Positions 1 through 6,212 of a DNA stretch of 13,176 nucleotides are shown here, in pieces. The DNA is taken from positions 1 through 13,176 of the forward strand of contig JBDUBI010000114.1 in assembly GCA_040004225.1 (NCBI GenBank), read 5' to 3'. This DNA is from JALYUA01 sp040004225. GTDB taxonomy: Bacteria; Acidobacteriota; Thermoanaerobaculia; UBA5066; Gp7-AA6. Numbering within the stretch: the first letter of the stretch is position 1; each line of letters opens with the position of its first letter. Under the pieces are notes generated by a model that was given only the letters and a program-made list of their open reading frames with translations, did no database searches and was not told the origin of the DNA. The translations under genes were made by a program, and so were the position numbers.

Positions 1-755
1 AGCAAGAACTTCGAATCGAGCTTTTCGATCCGCCCCGTCACAAGCGCCCGGATATCGCCGTCCCGCAGGCAGATTTCGCGGCCGAGCGCCGCATCGATCC
101 TCGTGTCATCGGGCTTTCTCATGAGTGTTAGGGCATCGTTGATCCGCTCGCGCGGGACGACGTTCAAGTACCGTGAGTTCCTCAACTCTCGTTCGAGCGC
201 GGCTTCGAGAGTGCCGTCGAAGATCGGCCGGCCTGTCCGGTTCTCGAAGCGCGTGACCAGAACCCAGTCGCGCGCCTTGAAAGGAAGGGGCCGGAGCGAA
301 GCGGCCGACCCGCCCGAACCGTTGTGCGAAAGCCAGGCGATGCCAACCACCAGCAGGAGCGCCAGCGCAAAACCCGACCCGATGAGCAAGCCTCTGTGGG
401 ATGCGGGCGGAGAAGGAGGCGCGACCTCCTCTTCGAGTTCGGGCTCCTCGACACCTGGCTCGCCGCCGGGTGTCTTCTCCTCGAGTGAAGGGGCCGCATC
501 CTCTGCGCCGTTCTGCTCGCTGAGCTTCGCTCCCCGATTCTTCCACCAAGAGTCCAGCTCCGCCCTGTAGGCGTAGACCGAGTCGCGTTTGCCGTGGAGG
601 TGGCGGTGGACCGGAAGCCTTTCCTCTTTTTCCCATCGCTTGGCGCTGCGAACGCTGCGGCGCAGGTAGGAGGCGATTTCTTTCCAAGAATCCAGCCGGC
701 CGTTCGAAGCCGGCTCGTCGCCTGGAGGGTCAGGCCCGCCGGAGGAGCTGCTCAT
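1..755 (-). CDS. Membrane-tethered HTH regulator with FlgO/TolB-N-like extracytoplasmic domain (3' end missing)
   Basis: Reading from an ATG at 755, the frame stays open for 251 codons and runs off the left edge, so the C-terminus is missing. Residues about 22-71 (LDSWKEIASYLRRSVRSAKR..., then W41, LPVHRH, ending DSWW) form a MerR/excisionase-like helix-turn-helix of the kind that starts many acidobacterial TPR proteins. An acidic, Pro-rich linker follows (about 78-120), then one transmembrane segment (about 122-142, LLIGSGFALALLLVVGIAWL). The outer part (about 158-251; VLVTRFENRTG, LERELRNSRYLNVV, RDGDIRALVTGRIEKL) resembles the FlgO/CsgG/TolB-N type fold; such proteins usually continue into TPR repeats, which would lie outside the window. 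An in-frame stop at 783-785 and the lack of another ATG fix the start, although the ribosome site is weak. Likely role (inference): a one-component sensor whose outer domain signals to a cytoplasmic DNA-binding head. Target genes are unknown. Confidence 0.82.
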   Translation of the reverse strand, partial: MSSSSGGPDPPGDEPASNGRLDSWKEIASYLRRSVRSAKRWEKEERLPVHRHLHGKRDSVYAYRAELDSWWKNRGAKLSEQNGAEDAAPSLEEKTPGGEPGVEEPELEEEVAPPSPPASHRGLLIGSGFALALLLVVGIAWLSHNGSGGSAASLRPLPFKARDWVLVTRFENRTGRPIFDGTLEAALERELRNSRYLNVVPRERINDALTLMRKPDDTRIDAALGREICLRDGDIRALVTGRIEKLDSKFL

Positions 756-1055
756 TTGGAGACGGGAAAACCTGCCGGAATCCTATCCTATCCACTCGCC
801 AGCCCGACCAACCCACCCCCGCCTCGGTGCCAAGAGGTGCCATCTCCCCGTGGCCTCTCTTGCCTTCTTGACCCAACGACTTAGCGGGCAGAGAAGGGGA
901 TCAGAAAGGTGGAAAGCACGAGCAGACTTTGCTGCCTTGCTCTCGCCGGAAGAGAAGGAGGATTTCCTCAGTCAGGGCGCGACTGACGCGGCTCGGCAGT
1001 TCCCGAGGCATCGAGTTCATTGACAAAACACGAATGGAAAGAAGGAGCGGAACAA
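756..1055. promoter_or_regulatory. Divergent intergenic region, presumed promoters of the HTH regulator and the secreted protein
   Basis: These 300 bases separate two divergently transcribed genes and must hold both promoters. I see no gene in them. Visible details are a short TCCTA tandem (781-793) near the regulator start and a small inverted repeat GTCAG/CTGAC (971-975 and 983-987) about 70 bases before the secreted-protein start, which could be an operator. I cannot place a convincing -35/-10 pair on either strand. Confidence 0.35.
1041..1047 (+). promoter_or_regulatory. Ribosome binding site of the secreted six-cysteine protein
   Basis: GAAGGAG lies 8 bases before the ATG at 1056. It argues for that start over the earlier in-frame ATG at 1020, which has no comparable site and would put 12 charged residues ahead of the signal peptide. 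Confidence 0.7.
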
Positions 1056-1712
1056 ATGAACAGGAATTCGATGAAGACGGTCATCCGGCTCTCTATCGGA
1101 ATGGTGGCGCTGGGTTGGGCCTCTTTGGCGGTCGCCGCAAGATCCCAGAACACCCCCCATCCGTGCTCGGTGACGGTTGCCGACCGAGTGGGCGACGCGA
1201 TACTGAGTGACGGTCATGGGGTCTACACGGACGGTATTGACGCTGAGTGCAGGCTCTGGGACATGGCGAGCGTCGCGGATCACCTCTACTTCGTGGCCCC
1301 TGGCGGGGTGCCCCAGAGCACGCGGACCCTGAAGCTTTCGATTCCAGGCGTCACCAACGGTGCGGAGATATGCGGGACGGGTACGCTTCAGCCCAACCAG
1401 AACAGCAGCAACTATCAGTTCTACAACCTCCTTGCCGTGGGCTCGAGCACGAACGACGTGGGTCAGAACTTCGGGGGCACTTTCAAATGCACCAGCGGCA
1501 TCAACCTCTGGACCATTACGTACGAGTCACAGTGCATTGTGATCACGCACGGTCAGTACGGAACCCCTGGTTCGAATATCCGCGAATGGACCATCACCGC
1601 CAACGGGGCGCCATGCACGGCCACGGTAACCAAGAGCCAGAACCGGAAAGTCGTTGGTACATGGATCAACCAGGACGTTCCGTTTCAGGTCACGGCCACG
1701 GAACTCCCCTGA
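1056..1712 (+). CDS. Secreted six-cysteine protein of unknown family
   Basis: A 218-residue protein that I cannot assign to a family. The N-terminus (MNRNSMKTVIRLSIGMVALG, then WASLAVAA) is a clear signal peptide: a basic start, a hydrophobic core and a probable cut after AVA or AVAA (about residue 27-28). The mature part is rich in Ser, Thr, Asn and Gly. It has six cysteines, in contexts PHPCSV, DAECRLW, EICGTG, FKCTSG, SQCIVI and APCTAT, consistent with up to three disulfides in an exported beta-rich domain. No lipobox, catalytic motif or anchor is visible, so it is probably periplasmic or released. It stands alone on the plus strand, with a strong ribosome site and a hairpin downstream. 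The start at 1056 was chosen for the ribosome site and the proper signal-peptide length. Function unknown. Confidence 0.82.
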   Translation: MNRNSMKTVIRLSIGMVALGWASLAVAARSQNTPHPCSVTVADRVGDAILSDGHGVYTDGIDAECRLWDMASVADHLYFVAPGGVPQSTRTLKLSIPGVTNGAEICGTGTLQPNQNSSNYQFYNLLAVGSSTNDVGQNFGGTFKCTSGINLWTITYESQCIVITHGQYGTPGSNIREWTITANGAPCTATVTKSQNRKVVGTWINQDVPFQVTATELP

Positions 1713-1743
1713 AGCCCTGTTGATTGATCGTGTCGGGACAGTT

Positions 1744-1779
1744 GTGGCGCGGAGCCGCTTTCCCGGGCGGCCCCGCCAC
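1744..1779 (+). terminator. GC-rich hairpin after the secreted-protein gene, possible terminator
   Basis: GTGGCG (1744-1749) pairs with CGCCAC (1774-1779), and the inner GC-rich arms extend the stem imperfectly. It lies about 30 bases after the stop at 1712. No T-run follows, so it would be a weak or non-canonical terminator. Confidence 0.3.
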
Positions 1780-1807
1780 GCTGTGATCCCCGGCGACAGA
1801 CCCTCCT

Positions 1808-2047
1808 CCGACTCCTGCAGCCGGCTCCGGGCCGGAGGGCATCGTCGCGGGACCGGACGCGGCGCCCTCTGGTTTAACGGGCGGAGCACCAACCGGATCG
1901 GACGGATCACGACCGCGGGCGCGATCACCGAGTTCTCGATCCCAACACCGTTTCCGAACCCCCCTCCATTGGGGCGGGACCCGACGGCGCCCTCTGGTTC
2001 ACGGAATCGACGGCTCCAGGATCGGGCGCATCACGACCTCGGGCTCC
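1808..2047 (+). pseudogene. Decayed Vgb-like (streptogramin-lyase family) beta-propeller gene remnant
   Basis: Pieces of two to three propeller blades of the virginiamycin-B-lyase type are readable, but in changing frames. The first reads PTPAAGSGPEGIVAGPD (1808-1858). After two extra bases (1859-1860) the next frame gives ALWFNGRSTNRIGRITTAG and AITEFSIPTP (1864 onward). Another shift gives GAGPDGALWFTE (1971-2006), and a one-base loss leads to DGSRIGRITTSGS (2009-2047). The 'GPDGALWFTE..xxRIGRITT.G' rhythm is diagnostic of the family. There is no start codon, no full propeller (normally six to seven blades) and at least three frameshifts, so this is a dead fragment. It could be a remnant of a larger secreted repeat protein rather than of a true Vgb enzyme. 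Its right end overlaps the 3' end of the ligase gene on the other strand. Confidence 0.8.
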
Positions 2048-3161
2048 AGGGGAGGATCTCGAGGGCGGACACGCGGCTCTCCTGCTCGACCTGGTCCTTT
2101 GTGCAGTCCTTCGCCGCCTTGTCCGGCCGGAAGCGAAGCAGCTTCGTCCCGTGGCGGAAACGGCCGCCGGTGTAGTGGTCGTACTGGATCTCGACGACCA
2201 GCTTCGTCTGAAGCGGCTGCCACTCTCCCGTGCGCTCCGTGCTCCAGCGACTCGGACCGCCCGGCGCCTGGCCCGAGAACCCGGGAGGCTGGACGAGCTT
2301 CTCGAGCTGCGGAAGGAGCTCTTTTTTCAGGTCGGCGGTCAACCCGGAACAGAAGCCGACGTGGTCGAGCTTCCCGGATGCGTCGTAGAGGCCGAGGAGC
2401 AGCGAGCCGAGCGCCTTCCCCTTCGAGGCGTACCGGAAGCCGCCGATCACGCAATCGGCCGTGCGGAGGAGCTTGATCTTCTGCATGCCGGTCCGATCGC
2501 CGGAGCGGTAGTCGAAGTCCGCCCTCTTGGCGATCACGCCGTCCATCGCGCCGCCGGAGGACCGCAGCCACTTCTTCGCCTGCGCGAGGTCCGGCGTCGC
2601 GGGCGACAGGCGAATTCCCTGGACTCTCTCGAGGTGCTTCGCGGCGAAGGCCTCGAGACGCTTGCGCCGCTCCGAGAGCGGGAGTGAGGTCAAGAGCTTG
2701 CCCTTTTCGTCGACGAGCAGATCGAAGACCAGGTACAGGCCCGGCGTCTCCGAGGCCAGCTTGCGGATGCGGCTCTCCGCCGGATGGATCCGCTGCAGGA
2801 GATCGTCGAAAGACAGCTCGTTGCCGACCGGGATGACGATCTCCCCGTCGAGCACGAACCGGGACGCGCCGATCGCCTTCACGCTCGCCACGATCTCGGG
2901 GAAGTAACGCGCGAGCGGCTGTCCCGCCTTGGATTGCAGCTCGATCGCTTCGCCGTCGCGAAAGGCGACACATCGGAAACCGTCCCACTTCGGCTCGTAC
3001 TGCCACTCCCGGCCGGCGGGGATCTCGGCGACGAGGAGGCCGGCCATCGGAAGATATGGCGGCCGGATCGGCAGCGTGATCTCGGTGGGCGCCGAGTCGG
3101 AACCGGGGCGCGGCGGAGGAGTCTCCTTCGGGGCGGCCTTCTCCTTCCGGCGCGGGCTCAC
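2031..3161 (-). CDS. ligC: ATP-dependent DNA ligase, LigC type
   Basis: A 376-residue ligase that seals nicks or ends by lysine adenylation. Motif I is YEPKWDGFR, with K58 the expected AMP-accepting lysine. LDGEIV (about 104-109), FDLL (146-149), DGVIAKR (207-213) and KIK (228-230) follow in the order of the adenylation domain. The rest (about 235-376; ADCVIGGFRYASKGK..., VVEIQYDHYTGGRFRHGT, LLRFRPDK) is the OB-fold domain. The 'QRIHPAESRIRKLA' stretch and the length match the compact mycobacterial LigC group rather than three-domain LigD. The start is a GTG at 3161 whose first bases overlap the stop of the polymerase gene (GTGA, 4 nt), with GGAG 8 bases upstream inside that gene, so translation is probably coupled. 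A Lys/Arg/Pro-rich tail of about 30 residues precedes the catalytic domain. The stop codon lies within the Vgb remnant on the opposite strand. Confidence 0.92.
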   Translation of the reverse strand: MSPRRKEKAAPKETPPPRPGSDSAPTEITLPIRPPYLPMAGLLVAEIPAGREWQYEPKWDGFRCVAFRDGEAIELQSKAGQPLARYFPEIVASVKAIGASRFVLDGEIVIPVGNELSFDDLLQRIHPAESRIRKLASETPGLYLVFDLLVDEKGKLLTSLPLSERRKRLEAFAAKHLERVQGIRLSPATPDLAQAKKWLRSSGGAMDGVIAKRADFDYRSGDRTGMQKIKLLRTADCVIGGFRYASKGKALGSLLLGLYDASGKLDHVGFCSGLTADLKKELLPQLEKLVQPPGFSGQAPGGPSRWSTERTGEWQPLQTKLVVEIQYDHYTGGRFRHGTKLLRFRPDKAAKDCTKDQVEQESRVSALEILPWSPRS

Positions 3162-4225
3162 AGGTATTTCTCCAGACGGAAGCGGCCCTTCGCGGCGAGC
3201 ACTGGCGCCCAGAGATCCCCGAGCGCCGCGACACGCGCGGGGAGGTTGTCGATCCGGAAGTCCTCCAGCCGGACGCCCTTCTCAATTTCCTTCCAGGTGA
3301 CGGGAGCCGACGCGGTCGCCTTCGGCTTGGGCCGCACCGAGTAGATCGAAGCGAGGGTCCGCCCCCAGGCATTCTGGTTGTAATCGACGAGGATTCGCCC
3401 CTTCGGCCGCTTCACGATCTTGTACTCCGCGGTCACCAGGGCGGGATCGCGCGCCTCCATGGCGCGCGCGAACTCCTTCGCGAACGCCCAGACTTGTTTC
3501 TGCGTCGGTCCCCGAACGATCGGGACATAGACATGAATCCCCTTCGACCCCGTCGTTTTCGGATAGCACGGCATCCCGAGGGCTTCCAGGGACTGCCGGA
3601 CGAGACACGCGCTCTCGAGCACCTGCCGGAACCCGGCGTCCGGAACCGGGTCCAGATCGAAATGGAGGTAGTCCGGGCGGTCGACATCGTCGCAGCGGGC
3701 GTACCACTGATTCAGGTCGATGCAGCCGAGATTCACGACCCAGAGCAGAGACGCCAGGTCCTGGACCATGGGAAAGTCGATGACGTTGCCCGACGCGTGC
3801 CCGATGGAGCAGAGCTCGATCCAGTCCGGACGTGGCGCAGGCGCCCGCTTCATGAAAAAGAATTCGCCCGCCGCCCCGTGCGGGTACCGCTTCATGACCA
3901 TCGCGCGGTCCTTCAAGTGCGGCAGCAGCGCCGGCGAGACATCCGCGTAGTACTGCAGAAGGTCGCCCTTCGTGACGCCGATCTCGGGCCAGAAGATCTT
4001 CCCGAGATTCGTCAGCTTGACGGAGCGCCCTCCGACGTCGAGCTCGGCATCGCCTTCCCGCGGGATCGAGAGTCCGCCTTTGCCGGGGTTTCGCGCTCCG
4101 GAGGCGCCGGACGCCGCGGTCCGCCTGGACGGATGGCGGTCGCGGGTGACCGGCGCGGCGGAGGCTCCGAGAGTCACGCCGGAACTTTTCGTGCGCCGGC
4201 TGCGGGTCCCCGTTGTCGTTGCCAT
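3158..4225 (-). CDS. Stand-alone LigD-type polymerase/primase (NHEJ PolDom)
   Basis: A 355-residue archaeo-eukaryotic-primase-like polymerase of the LigD Pol family, which fills gaps and adds (ribo)nucleotides at breaks during end joining. After a poorly conserved, Ser/Arg-rich tail of about 55 residues, the domain starts at VGGRSVKLTNLGKIFWPE. It includes HFDLDP (metal-binding D190 and D192), the SKGIHVYVP motif (H231) and the third acidic residue in LVDYNQN (D281). It ends at FRLEKYL with no ligase or phosphoesterase domain attached, so it is a split version of LigD. It lies 34 bases after the hypothetical gene and overlaps the ligase by 4 bases, which implies one transcript. The ATG at 4225 has GGGG 7 bases upstream, a modest site. 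A mycobacterial PolD1/PolD2-like stand-alone enzyme is the closest analogy. No Ku gene is seen here. Confidence 0.93.
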   Translation of the reverse strand: MATTTGTRSRRTKSSGVTLGASAAPVTRDRHPSRRTAASGASGARNPGKGGLSIPREGDAELDVGGRSVKLTNLGKIFWPEIGVTKGDLLQYYADVSPALLPHLKDRAMVMKRYPHGAAGEFFFMKRAPAPRPDWIELCSIGHASGNVIDFPMVQDLASLLWVVNLGCIDLNQWYARCDDVDRPDYLHFDLDPVPDAGFRQVLESACLVRQSLEALGMPCYPKTTGSKGIHVYVPIVRGPTQKQVWAFAKEFARAMEARDPALVTAEYKIVKRPKGRILVDYNQNAWGRTLASIYSVRPKPKATASAPVTWKEIEKGVRLEDFRIDNLPARVAALGDLWAPVLAAKGRFRLEKYL

Positions 4226-4259
4226 GACGATTCCCCATTCAAGAAGGAGGCCGAACCAG

Positions 4260-4916
4260 TCAGTCGCCCGGCGTCTGGAAGCTCGCGTCCGTCTTTCCAG
4301 CCGCCAGCCGCTCCAGCTTCGGGGGCCTTTTCCCGTGCCGGGCGCCCTCTCCGACGGGACGATAATCGAGCTGCCGGCCCTCGCGCACGCATCGCAGGAG
4401 CAGCCCGCCGCGGCTCATGTCGCCCCGGCCCACGAAATCCCCCGGAAACCGCAGCCGCTGACCGAAGGCCTTCTGAAGGATGTCGACGTATTTTCCGGTC
4501 GCAATGCTTCCGAGGAGCACGATTTCGCACTCCGGACCGACCGTCTCCGCGAGGACCCGCGCATGGCGGGCGAGGGGGCGGCGGTAACGCGCTTCCGTCG
4601 ACTCGATCGGGACGCGCGCGAACCCTTTCAGCCGGGCCAGAGTGATGGGCTCGTCCGCGGAAAGGAGACCCTCGTTCGACGTGATGACGAGGACGCCCGG
4701 CGCCCCAGCCGGAGGTCTCGCAAAGGCGCGGGCGTATTCGAGCTTGCCGCGGAAATAGAGGCCCGAGAGAAAGGTGAACACGACTCCGAGAGCGACGCCC
4801 TCGGGAGAGCGGAGCCGGACCGCCACGTCGAACTGCGCCCTTTCGTTGAAGACGAGGCGCGCTCGCTCGCCGCCGCAGCTCGCCGGAGAAAGCAGGAAGA
4901 TGCGCGAAGTCGGCAC
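4260..4916 (-). CDS. Conserved hypothetical protein leading the end-joining gene unit
   Basis: Unrecognised family, about 218 residues. It opens with PTSRIFLLSPASCGGERAR, a beta strand followed by a small Cys/Gly turn. It continues with FTFLSGLYFRGKLEYARAF (about 47-65), VLVITSNEGLLSADEP (75-90), EIVLLGSIATGKYVDIL (131-147), LRFPGDFVGRGDMSRGGLLL (155-174) and ends in a basic tail. The alternating strands and Gly-rich turns suggest an alpha/beta Rossmann-like fold. GSIATGKY is glycine-rich, but it is not a Walker A. No signal peptide or membrane segment is seen, so it is probably cytoplasmic. The start is uncertain: the frame is open to an ATG at 5063, but codons before about 4938 translate an interspersed repeat ('LTPALCPRALGEGAG'), so that extension is probably false. 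GTG 4916 or TTG 4931/4934 are the candidates. It lies 34 bases upstream of the polymerase gene on the same strand, suggesting a role linked to DNA repair (inference only). Confidence 0.72.
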   Translation of the reverse strand: MPTSRIFLLSPASCGGERARLVFNERAQFDVAVRLRSPEGVALGVVFTFLSGLYFRGKLEYARAFARPPAGAPGVLVITSNEGLLSADEPITLARLKGFARVPIESTEARYRRPLARHARVLAETVGPECEIVLLGSIATGKYVDILQKAFGQRLRFPGDFVGRGDMSRGGLLLRCVREGRQLDYRPVGEGARHGKRPPKLERLAAGKTDASFQTPGD

Positions 4917-4937
4917 GGGGAGAGTCTGCAACAAATT

Positions 4938-4990
4938 CCGGGCGCCCGCTCCCTCTCCCAGCGCCCGGGGGCAGAGGGCCGGGGTGAGAG
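4938..4990. repeat. GC-rich interspersed repeat of the 'LTPAL-P' type
   Basis: On the plus strand this element runs from the palindrome GGGCGCCC, through CCCTCTCCC (4951-4959) and GCAGAGGG, to GCCGGGGTGAGAGG. CCCTCT (4951-4956) and AGAGGG (4973-4978) can pair, with a GC-rich interior. Read on the minus strand it gives SPLTPALCPRALGEGAG, close to the 'SPLTPALSP..GRG' string that turns up as a false N-terminus in many GC-rich bacterial genomes carrying this dispersed intergenic repeat. It fills much of the gap between the SnoaL-like gene and the hypothetical gene. Recognition is from memory of the motif; only one copy is in the window. Confidence 0.6.
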
Positions 4991-5087
4991 GAGAAACATC
5001 GAGCGCGGGCACGATTCGAGGGAAAGACGCGACGTCGCGACTCTTTTCAGTTCCCCGGAACAAGTGACTCGGGTCGCCGGCGGGGCG

Positions 5088-5600
5088 TCAACGTCGAGTC
5101 GGCGACGGCGTCACTGCCCGTGCCGGAGCCCGGCGGAGAAACTCGTCGATCCGATTTTTGAAGTCCGACGTCAGGTCGTTCGGGATCGGGATCGACAGGT
5201 TGTACTGCGCGATTTTCCAGTCGGCTCCCGATCGAACGAGCACTCCCGACCCGCGGGCGGGGCCGAGGTTGGGGGTGTCGAGCGCCTCGTCGAACCAGGC
5301 GACCGTTCCCCCGGGAGAGAACGCCACGTGCCGCGCCCGCGCCCGGAAGCTCCACGCCTTGCCCTTCGCAAAATAGGGGTGCGCGAAGCGCCGGAACTCT
5401 TCGACCGTCCAGCGTTCGGTGGCGTCCGTCCCGAGAAACACCCCTTGCGGCGCAAAGTGCGAGAAGTACCGGTCCTCGTCCGCGGCGGCCGCGGCCGCGT
5501 GCCAGTCGTCCAGGACTTTTGCGACGGGCGCATCCGAAGGGCCCGCGGAAGCCGGGGCCGGGGTGAGAACGGCCGTCAGGAGAGCGAGCGCGAGGATCAT
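5088..5600 (-). CDS. Secreted SnoaL/NTF2-like protein (DUF4440/SnoaL_3 type)
   Basis: A 170-residue exported protein with a cone-shaped NTF2-like fold. Residues 1-19 (MILALALLTAVLTPAPASA) are a signal peptide cut before GPSD. The domain follows: the first helix VAKVLDDWHAAAAAADEDRYFSHFA, the hallmark GVFLGTDATERWTVEEFRRFAHPYF (about 53-77), then strands HVAFSPGGTVAWFDEAL, GSGVLVRSGADWKIAQYNLSIPIP and a last helix. Members act as small enzymes or binding proteins; no catalytic residues can be named here. The ATG at 5600 was chosen because AAAGGA lies 7 bases upstream and the signal peptide starts there, although the frame is open to 5831. It follows the SRPBCC-like gene by 32 bases and is likely co-transcribed with it. 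Confidence 0.85.
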   Translation of the reverse strand: MILALALLTAVLTPAPASAGPSDAPVAKVLDDWHAAAAAADEDRYFSHFAPQGVFLGTDATERWTVEEFRRFAHPYFAKGKAWSFRARARHVAFSPGGTVAWFDEALDTPNLGPARGSGVLVRSGADWKIAQYNLSIPIPNDLTSDFKNRIDEFLRRAPARAVTPSPTRR

Positions 5601-5632
5601 TGGATCGTCCTTTCGAAGTGAAGAGAGCGCCG

Positions 5633-6172
5633 TCAGGTCGCGCGGTCCCTCGCGACGGTGCGGTCCCGTATACCGCGAAGCATCGAGAGCCGGATGGCTC
5701 CGCTGAAAATCTCGATTGTGTGCCAGTACAACCCGAAGAGCCGGCGCGCACGACGGCCGAAGCAGAGAATGCGGGTCTCCGTCGTCACGAAGGAGGCCGC
5801 CTCCCCCGCGGGCTCGACGGCAAGGTTCCACGCAGCTTTCGCGTATCCCTCTTCCGCGAATTCTCCAAAGGCCTCCGCGTCGAGGACGCGCAGCCCGCCG
5901 TTTGGCGTCCAGAACCTGCCGGCGAGTCCGAAGACGTGCTCCCGGCCGGGACGGCTGCCGAGGTGGACGAAGCGGGAGCGTGTCAGGGACGCTACGAGCC
6001 CCTCCGGAGAGGCAGTCCGCGCGGCCGGGCGGCCATACCCCCGCAGGAACATCAGGACCCGGGCCGTGCGCGACTCCCGGATGTCGTAGCTCTCGAGCGC
6101 GGCAAAGGTCGCGGCGGCCGACGCCGGAACGGACACGCGGTAAGACTTCGAAAAATCGAACCGGGGAAGCAC
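5633..6172 (-). CDS. SRPBCC/polyketide-cyclase-like protein
   Basis: A 179-residue soluble protein without a signal peptide. The opening FDFSKSYRVSVPASAAATFAALESYDI fits the first strand and helix of an SRPBCC (START-like) ligand-binding fold. The middle (GREHVFGLAGRFWTPNGGLRVL, FGEFAEEGYAKAAWNLAVEP) and the final FVTTETRILC with RLFGLYWHTIEIFSGAIRLSMLRGIRD match conserved hypothetical proteins usually labelled this way, in which the C-terminal 'YW..I..FSG.IR..ML..I' helix is typical. The ligand is unknown. The start is a GTG at 6172; the GGAGGA-like site upstream is rather far, so the start is uncertain by a few codons. It lies 40 bases after the radical SAM gene and 32 before the SnoaL-like gene, probably as a transcription unit. 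Confidence 0.68.
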   Translation of the reverse strand: MLPRFDFSKSYRVSVPASAAATFAALESYDIRESRTARVLMFLRGYGRPAARTASPEGLVASLTRSRFVHLGSRPGREHVFGLAGRFWTPNGGLRVLDAEAFGEFAEEGYAKAAWNLAVEPAGEAASFVTTETRILCFGRRARRLFGLYWHTIEIFSGAIRLSMLRGIRDRTVARDRAT

Positions 6173-6212
6173 CTCGTCGAGGCGCGTCCTCCCGGGAGCG
6201 CCGGAGGGCGGA

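Noticed and set aside
1020..1025. A perfect TTGACA, consensus -35 box
   Set aside because: The matching -10 position would fall in the ribosome site and start of the secreted-protein gene, where no TATAAT-like sequence exists.
1808..2047. A functional streptogramin-resistance (vgb) gene
   Set aside because: Only two to three broken blades with frameshifts remain and the fragment has no start; family resemblance alone does not imply antibiotic resistance.
3972..5621. A 549-codon open frame on the plus strand across the polymerase, hypothetical and SnoaL-like genes
   Set aside because: It is antisense to three better-supported genes, with Arg-rich composition and no recognisable motif.
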